Assembly (NCBI RefSeq): GCF_029439455.1
Contig: NZ_JAQFVG010000154.1
Location: forward strand, 1,394-65,393
Direction of reading: 5' to 3'
Origin: Caballeronia sp. BR00000012568055
GTDB lineage: Bacteria > Pseudomonadota > Gammaproteobacteria > Burkholderiales > Burkholderiaceae
DNA length: 64,000 bases
Below are positions 1 through 7,593 of the stretch, one piece after another. Position 1 is the first letter of the stretch. Every line of letters begins with the position of its first letter. The notes below the pieces were generated by a model. That model saw only the letters and a program-made list of their open reading frames with translations, ran no database searches and was not told the DNA's origin. A program made the position numbers and the translations under genes.

Positions 1-268
1 CTACCGGAATGGATCTACCTACATGTTGCAACACCGTTCTTCAGGAATCACGGGGCCAATCGCATGACCGGTACGGGAGGCTTGCAACGGGTGCCACGAG
101 ATGTGCTTTCCGAATGGCAGATTCCCGTCCCCCCCCCGCTTGGATGACCAACAAGCACTCGTCGATGAAGTTCTGGCCGAACAAGTCCTCATCAACTCGA
201 ACAAAGAGCTAATTGAGCGTTTCGAGGCCAAGATCAAGGCGGCGATTGATCGAGTCTGGGTGAGCTGA
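1..268 (+). pseudogene. hsdS: Type I restriction specificity subunit (HsdS), 3' fragment with frameshift
   Basis: This is the tail of an HsdS target-recognition protein, cut by the window start. Frame 1 reads a typical end of a target-recognition domain (TGTGGLQRVPRDVLSEWQIP) and then VPPP, stopping at a TGA near position 148. Frame 2 picks up directly with LDDQQALVDEVL, a helical stretch and a stop at 266-268. One surplus base in or just after a run of nine C (129-137) explains the break. Restored, the protein would have the usual 'IPxPPLxxQ' junction between recognition domain and conserved helix. It may be a pseudogene, a phase-variable gene or a sequencing error in the homopolymer. The HEPN-like gene starts 2 bases after its stop, so the two form one operon. 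Confidence 0.75.
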
Positions 269-270
269 AT

Positions 271-987
271 ATGGACGCCGCACTGGAAATCCACGAATAC
301 CTACCAATGGCCTATCCGTCAAGCGGTGAAGGCGAGTACATCCGTTTTGTCTGGGAAGCCTTCGAGAGCAACTACGTGGCAGGCAAGTATCAGTTTGCGA
401 TGCTTGCTTTCCATATGCTCTACATGAGCTACGTGTATTTCTCGGTGTGGCAGATCAAACAGGCCAGGCCGGAAGCCTTCATCCACGCGGTGCTGTTCCA
501 GCAAAAGGAAAAGGAGCTGCTGACCGCCAGCTCGCCATTTACCTTCAGCGAAGTCAATGAGCGCAGCATCTTTAAATTCCTTCGTTTGGCTGGTTGCGAG
601 AACCAGCACATCGGCAAGTTTCAGAAGCTGGTGGATCAGCGCAATGAGATCGCCCATCCCAACGGCAACATTTTCTTTAGCGATCAGGCAACGGCAGACC
701 AGCGTATTGAAGGAGTCATGCAGCAAATTTGGGGCATCCAGGCCCATATGCCGAGCGTGCTGCATGCTTGTCTGTTGCAGTTCTTGCGCGATAGCGCGAA
801 TCCAGACGAACGCGAGATCGCTGACAGCGAAGTTCACGTGGAAATAAACTTCCTGCACAAGCACTACCTGTCGCGCAAGGACATCGAGGCCTGTCTTGCC
901 TGCGACCTGAGCGAATTCGACGGCAGTCCGTTCCGGGACGAGGTGCAGACGCTAATGAAGGCGCTTCAAAACAAGGTGGAAGATTGA
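271..987 (+). CDS. HEPN-like protein of a type I restriction-associated operon
   Basis: A 238-residue protein of unknown function. Residues 124-129 read RNEIAH, an R-x4-H motif with Asn after the Arg, the signature of HEPN-type RNases and toxins. The surroundings are mostly helical, with an aromatic-rich stretch around residues 40-62, which fits a HEPN bundle. No partner nucleotidyltransferase (MNT) gene is seen. The ATG lies 2 bases after the hsdS stop, with GGTGAG as ribosome site inside hsdS, so translation is probably coupled. A truncated TrlF-like gene follows after 22 bases. HEPN function is inferred from the motif and the defence-gene context; the fold is not certain. Confidence 0.6.
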   Translation: MDAALEIHEYLPMAYPSSGEGEYIRFVWEAFESNYVAGKYQFAMLAFHMLYMSYVYFSVWQIKQARPEAFIHAVLFQQKEKELLTASSPFTFSEVNERSIFKFLRLAGCENQHIGKFQKLVDQRNEIAHPNGNIFFSDQATADQRIEGVMQQIWGIQAHMPSVLHACLLQFLRDSANPDEREIADSEVHVEINFLHKHYLSRKDIEACLACDLSEFDGSPFRDEVQTLMKALQNKVED

Positions 988-1009
988 CGGCCTCAACCAG
1001 GAGAAGAAC

Positions 1010-1243
1010 ATGAGCCAACCTTGGCCTTACCCCGGCGCAGGCTGGTGGAAGTTCGATTTCCATACCCACACCCCGACCTTCAAGGACACCAATGCATTGC
1101 AGGCGGCCATCGGCACGCCGAATGAGGTGACGCCGCAGGCCTGGTTGCTCAGGCAAATGGCCGCTAAACAGCTACCGAAGCGAGACTTGCAGCCTGCTCC
1201 GACAGGGCTGGCGCTGCAAATTGCCGCCGATTCAGGCTACTAG
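1010..1243 (+). pseudogene. PHP-domain/TrlF-like ATPase, truncated N-terminal fragment
   Basis: The first 55 residues or so resemble the start of TrlF-type proteins, which join an N-terminal PHP phosphoesterase module to a large ATPase and occur in restriction and defence loci. The opening PYPGAGWWKFDFHTHTP contains the PHP metal motif H-x-H (His18, His20). After about residue 52 the match is lost, and a different 25-residue tail ends at a TAG. The full family is many hundred residues long, so this is a remnant. AGGAGAAGAAC in front of the ATG is a good ribosome site and shows that the original start is kept. The break lies next to a block of phage-like genes read on the other strand. Confidence 0.6.
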
Positions 1244-1307
1244 GTCGAACGCCCCTTACTGGCCGGTTTAAGACCGGCTCAGATCGAACTTGGTATGTCG
1301 GAAGGTC

Positions 1308-2057
1308 CTACTCGATTTCGACTTCAGTCATTGACGGCGCATTGCCTCGACCTTGAAACTCAGACCAAGCATCGTGTGCTGCGCGGAGCGCGGGTGGGAG
1401 GAAAGCTGAGTCTCCAAGCGAGCCGAATAAGCTGTCGAGCTCCGTGTAACGCTGATGAACCGTGCGAAGACGCGGAAGCATTGCCTTTAGCCGCATTACA
1501 GCAGCGCCAAGCGGCGCAGCGGGTAGGGTGTCAAACGACGCGTGCATGCACAATCTTTCGTAGCGCGCTGCCACGGCATCGATCGCGTTTACGAAGTTTT
1601 CGATCTCGTCCGGTCCAAACTGTACGGCGCGCACGCTATCCTCAGCGGCTTTCACGAACTGGGCGACCGCGCCGCCAATGAACGTCTCCATGTGACGGAA
1701 CTGCGCGAACATGGCGGCACGGCGCGCGTCCGGCTCAACATCGGGCGAGATACCTACGAGCCAATCGGCAGAGCACGAATAGACTGTCGTCGCGGCCAAC
1801 AAGAATTCCACGCTCTTTGCCGACGCCAAGGCTCCCGATTCGATGGCAGCGATATTCACATGCACGCCTGTCTTGGTGAATCCATCTTGTGCCTGCTTGA
1901 TCGTCAGACCGTTGAGCACGCGCCCCTGAATCAAACGAAGCCGAAAGTCTTCAGATTCTTTGGGTTCAAGGGCGCTGCGGCGAAAACGCTTCAGGGCAGC
2001 TTTCACCGCTTCGTCATGCTGGTGCGGCGTAACCGGCTCGGCGAATTTCTCAGTCAC
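1308..2057 (-). CDS. Phage-type protein with N-terminal XRE/cI-like helix-turn-helix
   Basis: A 249-residue protein starting with GTG and overlapping the end of the upstream 81-residue gene by 8 bases; AGAGGT serves as ribosome site. Residues 40-100 have the pattern of a cI/XRE DNA-binding domain: RLIQGRVLNGLTIKQAQ, then NIAAIESGALAS, then LLAATTVYSCSADWLVG. The remaining 150 residues are helical and unrecognised. It is the last gene of a three-gene leftward operon (2918 to 1308). A role as repressor or packaging-associated regulator of the element is inference. Confidence 0.55.
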   Translation of the reverse strand: MTEKFAEPVTPHQHDEAVKAALKRFRRSALEPKESEDFRLRLIQGRVLNGLTIKQAQDGFTKTGVHVNIAAIESGALASAKSVEFLLAATTVYSCSADWLVGISPDVEPDARRAAMFAQFRHMETFIGGAVAQFVKAAEDSVRAVQFGPDEIENFVNAIDAVAARYERLCMHASFDTLPAAPLGAAVMRLKAMLPRLRTVHQRYTELDSLFGSLGDSAFLPPALRAAHDAWSEFQGRGNAPSMTEVEIE

Positions 2058-2295
2058 GTTGACCTCTGTCTAATTTTTTTGCTACGCGTTCGAGGCGTAA
2101 CAGCACTTGTTCAAGCCGGTCCAACTGACTGATTGAGTGACCTGGACTGCTCGCTCGCCAGCCTTCGCGGCTCGCACGCTGGTACACGGCGCTTGTGGAG
2201 ATGCCGAAGGCGGCAGAAATCGACTTGGCGGGCGTGCCGCTTCGATACCGCCGCTCAGCCTCCAGCCACTGCGTGGGCTTAAGCCGCGCTCCCAT
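2050..2295 (-). CDS. Small helix-turn-helix protein, terminase-small-subunit-like N-terminus
   Basis: An 81-residue protein. Residues 5-50 (LKPTQWLEAERRYRSGTP, AAFGISTSAVYQRASREGW) match the helix-turn-helix seen at the start of many phage small-terminase and transposase-like DNA-binding proteins. Residues 55-81 form a short amphipathic helix (LDRLEQVLLRLERVAKKL). The start ATG overlaps the stop of the upstream gene as TAATG, which implies coupled translation. No large terminase follows in the window, so a packaging role cannot be shown. It could equally be a plain DNA-binding regulator. Confidence 0.5.
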   Translation of the reverse strand: MGARLKPTQWLEAERRYRSGTPAKSISAAFGISTSAVYQRASREGWRASSPGHSISQLDRLEQVLLRLERVAKKLDRGQRD

Positions 2296-2918
2296 TAGCA
2301 GACGGGCCGGATAAGGTCGTCGTCGTGCAGCAAGGCCATGTCAAACAACGGACCCGAATTGGCGAAGGCATCGACGCGAGCGTGTCGGGCGCGGCATTCT
2401 TGAAGATGCACGATCCACGCATCGCGGTCTTCAATACGCGGCTTGATCAAATCCGCCGCATCGATTTCGGCGTCGCTAATGCCGACGCCAAGAAGGCGCT
2501 CGCGGTGCGCCGCGCGGTCGGCGTCGAAACGATCGATGCGGCGTGCCAGTTGTGGAATGGCGTCTGAAGTGAGCGCGAGCGCGACACGCCCAGCCGTAAC
2601 GAGTTCTTTGCTAAAAAGCGCGCGCTGCGATTTATAGAAATCTTCGAGCGCAGCGCTTCCGATACGCGCATCGTTTGCTTGCTTTTGCAGCCGCGACATT
2701 TCGGCGATAAGCGCGGCGAGGACGTTCGCTTCGCTAGTGACTTCACGCTGGATGAATTCTGCCAACAGGTGCGCCGGGCCGGAAGCCTTTAGTGCGGCTG
2801 CTTGCGCTTCCAGCACTGACTTCGCGGCGCGCATGCAGGCATCGTTGCGCGCCATGGCGAAGAACGTGGCTTGGGCGTCGGAGGCGTCGGCGCTCAGGAT
2901 TTCAAGCAGGTCGGTCAT
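2295..2918 (-). CDS. Hypothetical helical phage-type protein
   Basis: A 207-residue protein with no family I recognise. It is Ala-rich and predicted almost entirely helical, with possible coiled coil around residues 20-110. I chose the ATG at 2918, which has GAAG ahead of it; an upstream in-frame ATG at 2966 would add 16 residues with no ribosome site. It heads the operon 2918-1308, whose two downstream genes carry helix-turn-helix domains, and is coupled to the next gene by TAATG. A structural or DNA-binding accessory role is possible but unsupported. Confidence 0.45.
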   Translation of the reverse strand: MTDLLEILSADASDAQATFFAMARNDACMRAAKSVLEAQAAALKASGPAHLLAEFIQREVTSEANVLAALIAEMSRLQKQANDARIGSAALEDFYKSQRALFSKELVTAGRVALALTSDAIPQLARRIDRFDADRAAHRERLLGVGISDAEIDAADLIKPRIEDRDAWIVHLQECRARHARVDAFANSGPLFDMALLHDDDLIRPVC

Positions 2919-3623
2919 GGATTTCTTCGTGTGATTGAAAGGCACCATCGTCGCACCCGACTTCACGCTTCACGGACGCCGCTTTCCAACGTGCAAATAG
3001 CAAGCCGTTATCTAAATTGCGTCGCTTCGATCGCTGTGGTACCCGCGCGGGCGCACGCGCGCGCACGCGCGCTCCGTGCAAAGAAATTACGTGGCGTAGA
3101 CGATCGAAATCTTCGCGCAGCCTTGGAGCATATGCATTTGCCGGATTTTCGAGTGTATTTTCGGAACGTCGCAATTGCCACGTGTAAGCCAGTGCGAGAC
3201 TGGCCGAAAGTGCGCGCGAATGATCATTACGGTTTGCGTTTTGATCGATTGGTCGCCAAGCTCCGATCTTTCATTGCCGAGATGCATATGTGCAGGATCA
3301 AGCGCGCAATTCGATCGGGCTATAAGTTAGGCGCGGCCATAACCCGACTGTTTGGACGTCGCAGAGCAGTGAGTGAGCGGGATATTCGCTGACGAACCCG
3401 TATGAATGGTTCGATGCGAACCTCGCTGCTTGCTCGGCGGAGGCGCGAGGAATAAGAGGTTCGACGTTCGCCCGATTAGATCGGCGGACCGCTGTGCAAA
3501 ACGACCGCTCGCGCGCGACGTCGCTGCCGAACGTGATTTGATCGTTTAGATGCGCTGGCGAATCACGAATGTTCACCGCAGTGCAGAGATAGGCTCAAGT
3601 CCGGCAAACGATCGCTACGAAGC
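2919..3623. other. Intergenic stretch of the element, no convincing gene
   Basis: About 700 bases between two leftward gene blocks. Possible reading frames (for instance 3298-3576 on the minus strand) have no ribosome site and no recognisable protein. A 30-base run of alternating purines and pyrimidines (gcgcacgcg type) lies near 3048-3078. The promoter of the 2918-1308 operon is expected near 2930-3000, but no clear -10/-35 pair stands out. Confidence 0.5.
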
Positions 3624-3884
3624 TTAAAACTTTATGTATTCGGCGTCGATAACAGGCATTTTTACGCTGCCACCTACATTGTTGCGGTAGTCTGCGTTCG
3701 ATTTGTAGGTACCGACCACAACAAAGAATTTCTGCTCCTGTGCGTTGTCAAAGTAGTCATTCTCCAAGCGTTTGGGTACCCGAACCTTCACATACCGGGG
3801 CACGTAGTCATCGGTCGGAACGGTCGCGATGAAATCGGCACTTGAATCGAGCGCCTTATACAGTTGGGCAGTCATGAAATACAT
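3624..3884 (-). CDS. Hypothetical small protein, second gene of a secreted-protein pair
   Basis: An 86-residue protein that is not recognised. It is rich in aromatic and acidic residues (two YVPRY/DYFDNA-like stretches) and looks like a small beta-rich domain, with no signal peptide or membrane span. The ATG at 3884 follows GGACGGAAAA and lies 36 bases after the stop of the secreted-protein gene 3921-4427, so the two are probably co-transcribed. Base composition is lower in GC than the core chromosome, like the rest of the element. It might be an accessory or immunity partner, but nothing in the sequence proves that. Confidence 0.45.
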   Translation of the reverse strand: MYFMTAQLYKALDSSADFIATVPTDDYVPRYVKVRVPKRLENDYFDNAQEQKFFVVVGTYKSNADYRNNVGGSVKMPVIDAEYIKF

Positions 3885-3920
3885 TTTTCCGTCCGGCCGA
3901 ACTTTAGGTGCGCCGGCGAG

Positions 3921-4427
3921 TTACCAGCCATTCACGGCACCATATGCCGCGATTGCTTCGTCTATTGACCGGGGTTGCTGAAGGCCCGCTGATACCGCTT
4001 GCACGTTCGCGTCGAACTTCCGCTTGTCTTCGACCTGTTGCGCGGCTTTCGCTTCCTCTGCTTGTTTTAGCGCGGAGGCCTGTTGAGCTTGCTTTGCCTT
4101 CGATTCTGCCTGCCATTCATCTTGTCGAGCCTGCAGCGTGGTCATGCAACTGTCGTAGTAGGGTTTCCAGTTTTCCTGTCGCCCCAAGATTCCCTTTGTA
4201 TCAACAGCCGTTCGACACGATGACCACGGACTCAGGTTCGAATTCACAACGAATGTCCTTGATGCCACTTCATTTATCCGTCGCTGCTTGTCGTCTCTTG
4301 ACTCTTGGCTCTCAGGTTGCGAACCGGTCAGCGAAGAGAAAAGAGAATTCACGGAGGCGGCAATGTTGCTTTGTGCATGAACTGCGGTCGAGGACGTCAG
4401 CATAAGCGCTAGAAGGGCTTTTCGCAT
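3921..4427 (-). CDS. Hypothetical secreted protein with coiled-coil segment
   Basis: A 168-residue protein with a clear signal peptide (MRKALLALMLTSS, cleavage after VHA at residue 18), so it is exported to the periplasm or beyond. The mature part has two cysteines spaced as if for a disulphide (SSCRTAV and DSCMTTL) and a charged Ala/Gln/Lys coiled coil at about residues 95-145. No lipobox is present. I do not recognise the family. The small gene 3624-3884 follows in the same direction. In a mobile element such a pair could be cargo, for example envelope modification or exclusion, but this is inference. Confidence 0.55.
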   Translation of the reverse strand: MRKALLALMLTSSTAVHAQSNIAASVNSLFSSLTGSQPESQESRDDKQRRINEVASRTFVVNSNLSPWSSCRTAVDTKGILGRQENWKPYYDSCMTTLQARQDEWQAESKAKQAQQASALKQAEEAKAAQQVEDKRKFDANVQAVSAGLQQPRSIDEAIAAYGAVNGW

Positions 4428-4584
4428 TTTAATGAGCAGGAGTTTAAGAAATCCTCATCTTAGGGTCGGACCCATTTTTTTATGATGCATACGACACACT
4501 GTCGTGTCGATTTCTCACGTCCTATTAGCTACGACTCGCCATTGCCATTATCGAAGAGGGCACCTATAAAGCCGTGCCGCGTCT

Positions 4585-5019
4585 TTACTTATTGTCGTCT
4601 TTCGGCATCACGTTCAATTGCCGAACGAGTTCCTGTCGCCCCATCGGCGTTAGTCGTCCGTGTTCACTCGAAACTGGGCCACGCGACATCATGAAGCCTT
4701 GCGATACAGCCCACCGCGTCGGTGTCCAGTTGCCGCTGCCACCGCGTACAAGCCAGCCGTCGCGCGAAAGGCGTTCAAAGAGCGCAGTGCGGGACATTCC
4801 GAGTTCACGCGCGCAATCGGTGACGGATAGGCATCCGGCGAAGCGCTCGCGCTCAATTCGCGCCGTCTCTTCGCGCGCTGCGCGTGCCTCCGCGTCATGG
4901 CGCTCACCTTTGGCGATTGCTTCCTGAATTTGCGCTTCCGGCAAAGCCATACCTGACATTCGCATCCGGTACGCGAAGCGTCGAGCGGCGGAGGCGCGAC
5001 TCTTGAACCGTTTCGCCAC
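4585..5019 (-). CDS. Phage antirepressor-like protein (KilAC/ANT-type C-terminus)
   Basis: A 144-residue protein beginning with GTG; the start overlaps the stop of the upstream 64-residue gene (TAGTG). Residues 1-60 are basic and helical. Residues 62-140 hold a helix-turn-helix (LSVTDCARELGMSRTALFERLSRDGWL) followed by GNWTPTRWAVSQGFM and LTPMGRQELVRQL, the layout of the C-terminal DNA-binding domain of phage antirepressors. The usual N-terminal Bro or Rha domain is missing. A role in switching the element between silent and active states is inferred from this similarity. Confidence 0.5.
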   Translation of the reverse strand: MAKRFKSRASAARRFAYRMRMSGMALPEAQIQEAIAKGERHDAEARAAREETARIERERFAGCLSVTDCARELGMSRTALFERLSRDGWLVRGGSGNWTPTRWAVSQGFMMSRGPVSSEHGRLTPMGRQELVRQLNVMPKDDNK

Positions 5020-5213
5020 TACGCACCCCGCATGCCGGTACGGGCCGCGTGATTCACTTCCACGTGCTCGTAAAGATAAATCGCTGACTGGGATAGCGAA
5101 GCGCGATACCCGGCATCACCATTGTTGACGGCGACGCGAAGTTCGCGCAGGTGGTTCAGTGCGCCGAATGTAGTGGTGACGGCGATGGCCGTGACAACGT
5201 GTTCCTTTTTCAT
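5019..5213 (-). CDS. Hypothetical small protein of the replication operon
   Basis: A 64-residue protein without recognised family. The ATG at 5213 has a good ribosome site (TAGGAAAGC) and the stop overlaps the GTG of the antirepressor-like gene. It begins with a short hydrophobic stretch (VVTAIAVTTTFGAL) that is too short for a firm membrane call. It follows the helicase gene after a gap of 155 bases. Confidence 0.4.
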   Translation of the reverse strand: MKKEHVVTAIAVTTTFGALNHLRELRVAVNNGDAGYRASLSQSAIYLYEHVEVNHAARTGMRGA

Positions 5214-5368
5214 GCTTTCCTAACCGGTAGTAATCCTAATTTGAGAGCCTGTTTGATCCGCTTATGGCGGTGCTTACGCGTCTCGATGACTAATGCTACT
5301 GACTATCTTGACTTGGGCATTCGAAGCCAAGCAGCGCGTGATTTGCCCGGTTGCTGGGCCCAACTATT

Positions 5369-6736
5369 TCAATCAAAGCCTCGTATCCGCGACGGGCGGC
5401 TCGCATTAACGGTCGGCCACGCTCCAGTCCAGCCTTCGAAGGTCACATGCTCGCCACGATAGCGAAGTGGAATGTCCCCTGTGCTGCCATGTCGGAATTT
5501 TGCGACTCGTACTTGCGCGAAGCCACGAAACTGCTCGTCGCAGTCCGGATTAGCGACCTCTTCGCGATGAACGAACATAACCACGTCGGCGTCTTGCTCA
5601 ATAGCGCCTGAATCGCGAAGGTCGGAAAGCTGCGGAATGCGGATCGCACGCTGCTCGACCTGCCGGTTCAACTGGGCCAGCGCGATTACCGCGATGTTCA
5701 GTTCCTTGGCTAGCGCCTTCAGGCCGCGCGATATGCCTTCAATTTCAGAATTCCGGTTCGAGCCATCGCCGGTCATCAGTTGCAAGTAATCGACGATGAT
5801 CAAGTCGAGTCCATGCTTGCGCTTGATCGCGCGAGCCTTTGCTCGTACATCAGCCAATCGAAGCGCGGCTTGGTCGTCAATTCGCAACCGCAACTCCGTC
5901 ACCTTCGCAGCGACTGTTGTCATACGATTCCAAAACTCGTTGTCATGCTCAGGAGCATGCATCACTGTGTCGAGCGAAACTCGCCCAAGCGACGCGATCA
6001 TCCGGTCGTGAAGCTCCGGTTCGGGCATCTCCATGCTGCAAAAGAGCACACTGTGGGTTTGCGCAACGTGGGTTGCGATGTTTAGTGCAAGCGCGGTTTT
6101 GCCTACGCCAGGACGAGCAGCAACAATCGCTAGCCAGCCGGGCCGAAGCCCGCTATTCAACCGGTGGTCAAGGTCCGCAAGCCCTGTGGATAGGGCTTGC
6201 GACGTACCGGTGGAGCGGCGTTCAAGCTCAGCCAAGTGTTCGGCGAGACCTTGTGCCGCAAGCTTAGGTTCGCGCACCGCTGTACCTTCGGCAATCGCTT
6301 CGAGCTTCGATGCCGCGCGGTCAATCAGCGTCGCCGCGTCATCTGGCGTCGCGCCTACAGAATCTTGAATCTCGTGTGCGACGGCCAGCAATCTGCGCTT
6401 GTGGGAGCGGTCGCGAACGATATCGGCATAACGCGAGATGTTTACGGCGCTCGGCGTGCTCTGGGCGATGGCGTTGAGGTAGGCTAGCCCGCCAACTTGC
6501 TCTGCCTTGCCGGACACGCGCAAGCGGTCGTTGACCGTTATCGGGTCCGCGCCGCCTTCGGCAATCGCCGCCGTCACCGCCTTAAAAATGACGCGATGGT
6601 CGGCCCGAAAGAAATGTCCTGCGCGCAGATGGCCAATACGGTCGATGGCATCGTTGTCGAGCAACAGTCCGCCGATGACCGATTGTTCTGCCTCGACCGC
6701 CGACGGAATCGAGCGCTGTAGCTCATTCGCAGTCAT
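5369..6736 (-). CDS. Replicative DNA helicase, DnaB family, of the element
   Basis: A 455-residue hexameric helicase expected to unwind the element's origin after loading by the upstream initiator. The DnaB N-terminal domain covers about residues 8-110. The RecA-like core starts near 180 with Walker A ARPGVGKT at 207-214, Walker B LIIVDYLQL near 320 and the DnaB-specific LNRQVEQR and LRDSGAIEQDAD motifs. Length is normal for the family. GGGAGG precedes the ATG, which overlaps the TGA of the initiator gene (ATGA), so translation is coupled. It diverges from housekeeping DnaB and sits in an integrative element, so it is a second, mobile copy. Confidence 0.9.
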   Translation of the reverse strand: MTANELQRSIPSAVEAEQSVIGGLLLDNDAIDRIGHLRAGHFFRADHRVIFKAVTAAIAEGGADPITVNDRLRVSGKAEQVGGLAYLNAIAQSTPSAVNISRYADIVRDRSHKRRLLAVAHEIQDSVGATPDDAATLIDRAASKLEAIAEGTAVREPKLAAQGLAEHLAELERRSTGTSQALSTGLADLDHRLNSGLRPGWLAIVAARPGVGKTALALNIATHVAQTHSVLFCSMEMPEPELHDRMIASLGRVSLDTVMHAPEHDNEFWNRMTTVAAKVTELRLRIDDQAALRLADVRAKARAIKRKHGLDLIIVDYLQLMTGDGSNRNSEIEGISRGLKALAKELNIAVIALAQLNRQVEQRAIRIPQLSDLRDSGAIEQDADVVMFVHREEVANPDCDEQFRGFAQVRVAKFRHGSTGDIPLRYRGEHVTFEGWTGAWPTVNASRPSRIRGFD

Positions 6737-7593
6737 GCCGCCTCCCGGTGATACATGTTCTCAAGGCACCGCGCGAAGCCATGCGGCGTCATCAGAAAAT
6801 CGATATTGGCAATGAACGGCGGTTTTCCGGGCATCGGCTTCGAACGACCGGTAAGGAAGTCAGACTGCGCGCAGATTTCGAAGAACTTGCGCCATGCCTT
6901 AAGTCCATCCGCAGTCGTGGTGTATCCAAACGGTTCGCAATTAAGGCGTGCCGCTTCGCGCCAGCGGGCGGCGATCGCCTTGCAACGAGCGTTGCTCTTA
7001 ACTTTCACGCGCGGGTTGTCGGGCATTGCGGCTTGATACGCTTCTACTATCCGGTCAACGGGGCAAGCAAGCGATGTTTCCGCTTGTTCGAGCAAGTCAG
7101 CATGCGAGGCGGACGCATCGCTGTTGACAGAAGCGTAAGCCTCTATGTTTCTAATCTCCTCTTCTCTTCTCTTATCGTCACCCTGCGTCACATCTGCGTC
7201 ACCGTTCGTCACGCCTGCGTCACTGGACTTGGTCGCGTTGCGGCGCGCGCGATACTCGCGAGTCCGCGCCGCGCTTGAGTCTTCGCGCTTCGGCTGCCGT
7301 TTTTCCCAGTTCACGATGCGCCCATCCGACACCATTCCTTTTTCGACAAACGCGGCGAGAATGCGCGCGCACGTTCCGTCGTCCACATCAAGCATTGCGT
7401 CGTGAGCGTCACAGTCAAACCCTGTGACGTCACCACGCGTCACATCTGCGTCACCGTCTGTCACGCAGCTTGCGCGTTCGAGCAGCGCTACCCATATGGC
7501 GATGACACCAGTAAATGAACAGCCGGATTTGCGCGCCACCCAGCGGAACTTAGGATCGGTCAAAGTTCCGTGCCACCAACGAAACCAATCCAT
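6733..7593 (-). CDS. Replication initiator-like protein of the element
   Basis: A 286-residue protein. Residues 1-35 (DWFRWWHGTLTDPKFRWVA) match the start of phage replication/DNA-binding proteins that precede a DnaB helicase. A winged-helix-like domain spans 1-100, a variable acidic middle 100-175, and a conserved C-terminal part 180-286 may contact the helicase. I chose the ATG at 7593 (ribosome site GGGGGTC), which overlaps the upstream gene as TAATG; an ATG 51 bases upstream lies inside that gene. The acidic repeats (DGDADVT, NGDADVT) are encoded by two arrays of GTCAC repeats. This suggests the origin lies inside its own initiator gene, as in lambda O. Assignment is by position and N-terminus. 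Confidence 0.65.
   Translation of the reverse strand: MDWFRWWHGTLTDPKFRWVARKSGCSFTGVIAIWVALLERASCVTDGDADVTRGDVTGFDCDAHDAMLDVDDGTCARILAAFVEKGMVSDGRIVNWEKRQPKREDSSAARTREYRARRNATKSSDAGVTNGDADVTQGDDKRREEEIRNIEAYASVNSDASASHADLLEQAETSLACPVDRIVEAYQAAMPDNPRVKVKSNARCKAIAARWREAARLNCEPFGYTTTADGLKAWRKFFEICAQSDFLTGRSKPMPGKPPFIANIDFLMTPHGFARCLENMYHREAA
7177..7223. repeat. Iteron-like array A: five GTCAC repeats in helical phase
   Basis: GTCAC starts at 7177, 7187, 7198, 7208 and 7219, spacings of 10, 11, 10 and 11 bases, so every copy faces the same side of the helix. All five are CGTCAC. The array lies inside the initiator gene, about 185 bases from array B, and shares with it a core of about 21 bases (two repeats plus flank). 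This is the arrangement of initiator-binding iterons at replication origins. Confidence 0.7.
7408..7464. repeat. Iteron-like array B: five GTCAC repeats in helical phase
   Basis: GTCAC starts at 7408, 7429, 7439, 7450 and 7460, spacings of 21, 10, 11 and 10 bases, so again on one face of the helix with one two-turn step. The second copy is part of a palindrome GTGACGTCAC at 7424-7433. Arrays A and B are both within the 6733-7593 gene and encode its two similar acidic stretches. Confidence 0.7.

Noticed and set aside
3298-3576. A 92-residue open frame in the gap of the element
   Set aside because: No ribosome site, no recognisable protein, and no coupling to neighbours.
7177-7464. CRISPR-like array in the initiator gene
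   Set aside because: Units are 5-6 bases spaced by one helical turn, with no 20-40 base repeats or spacers.
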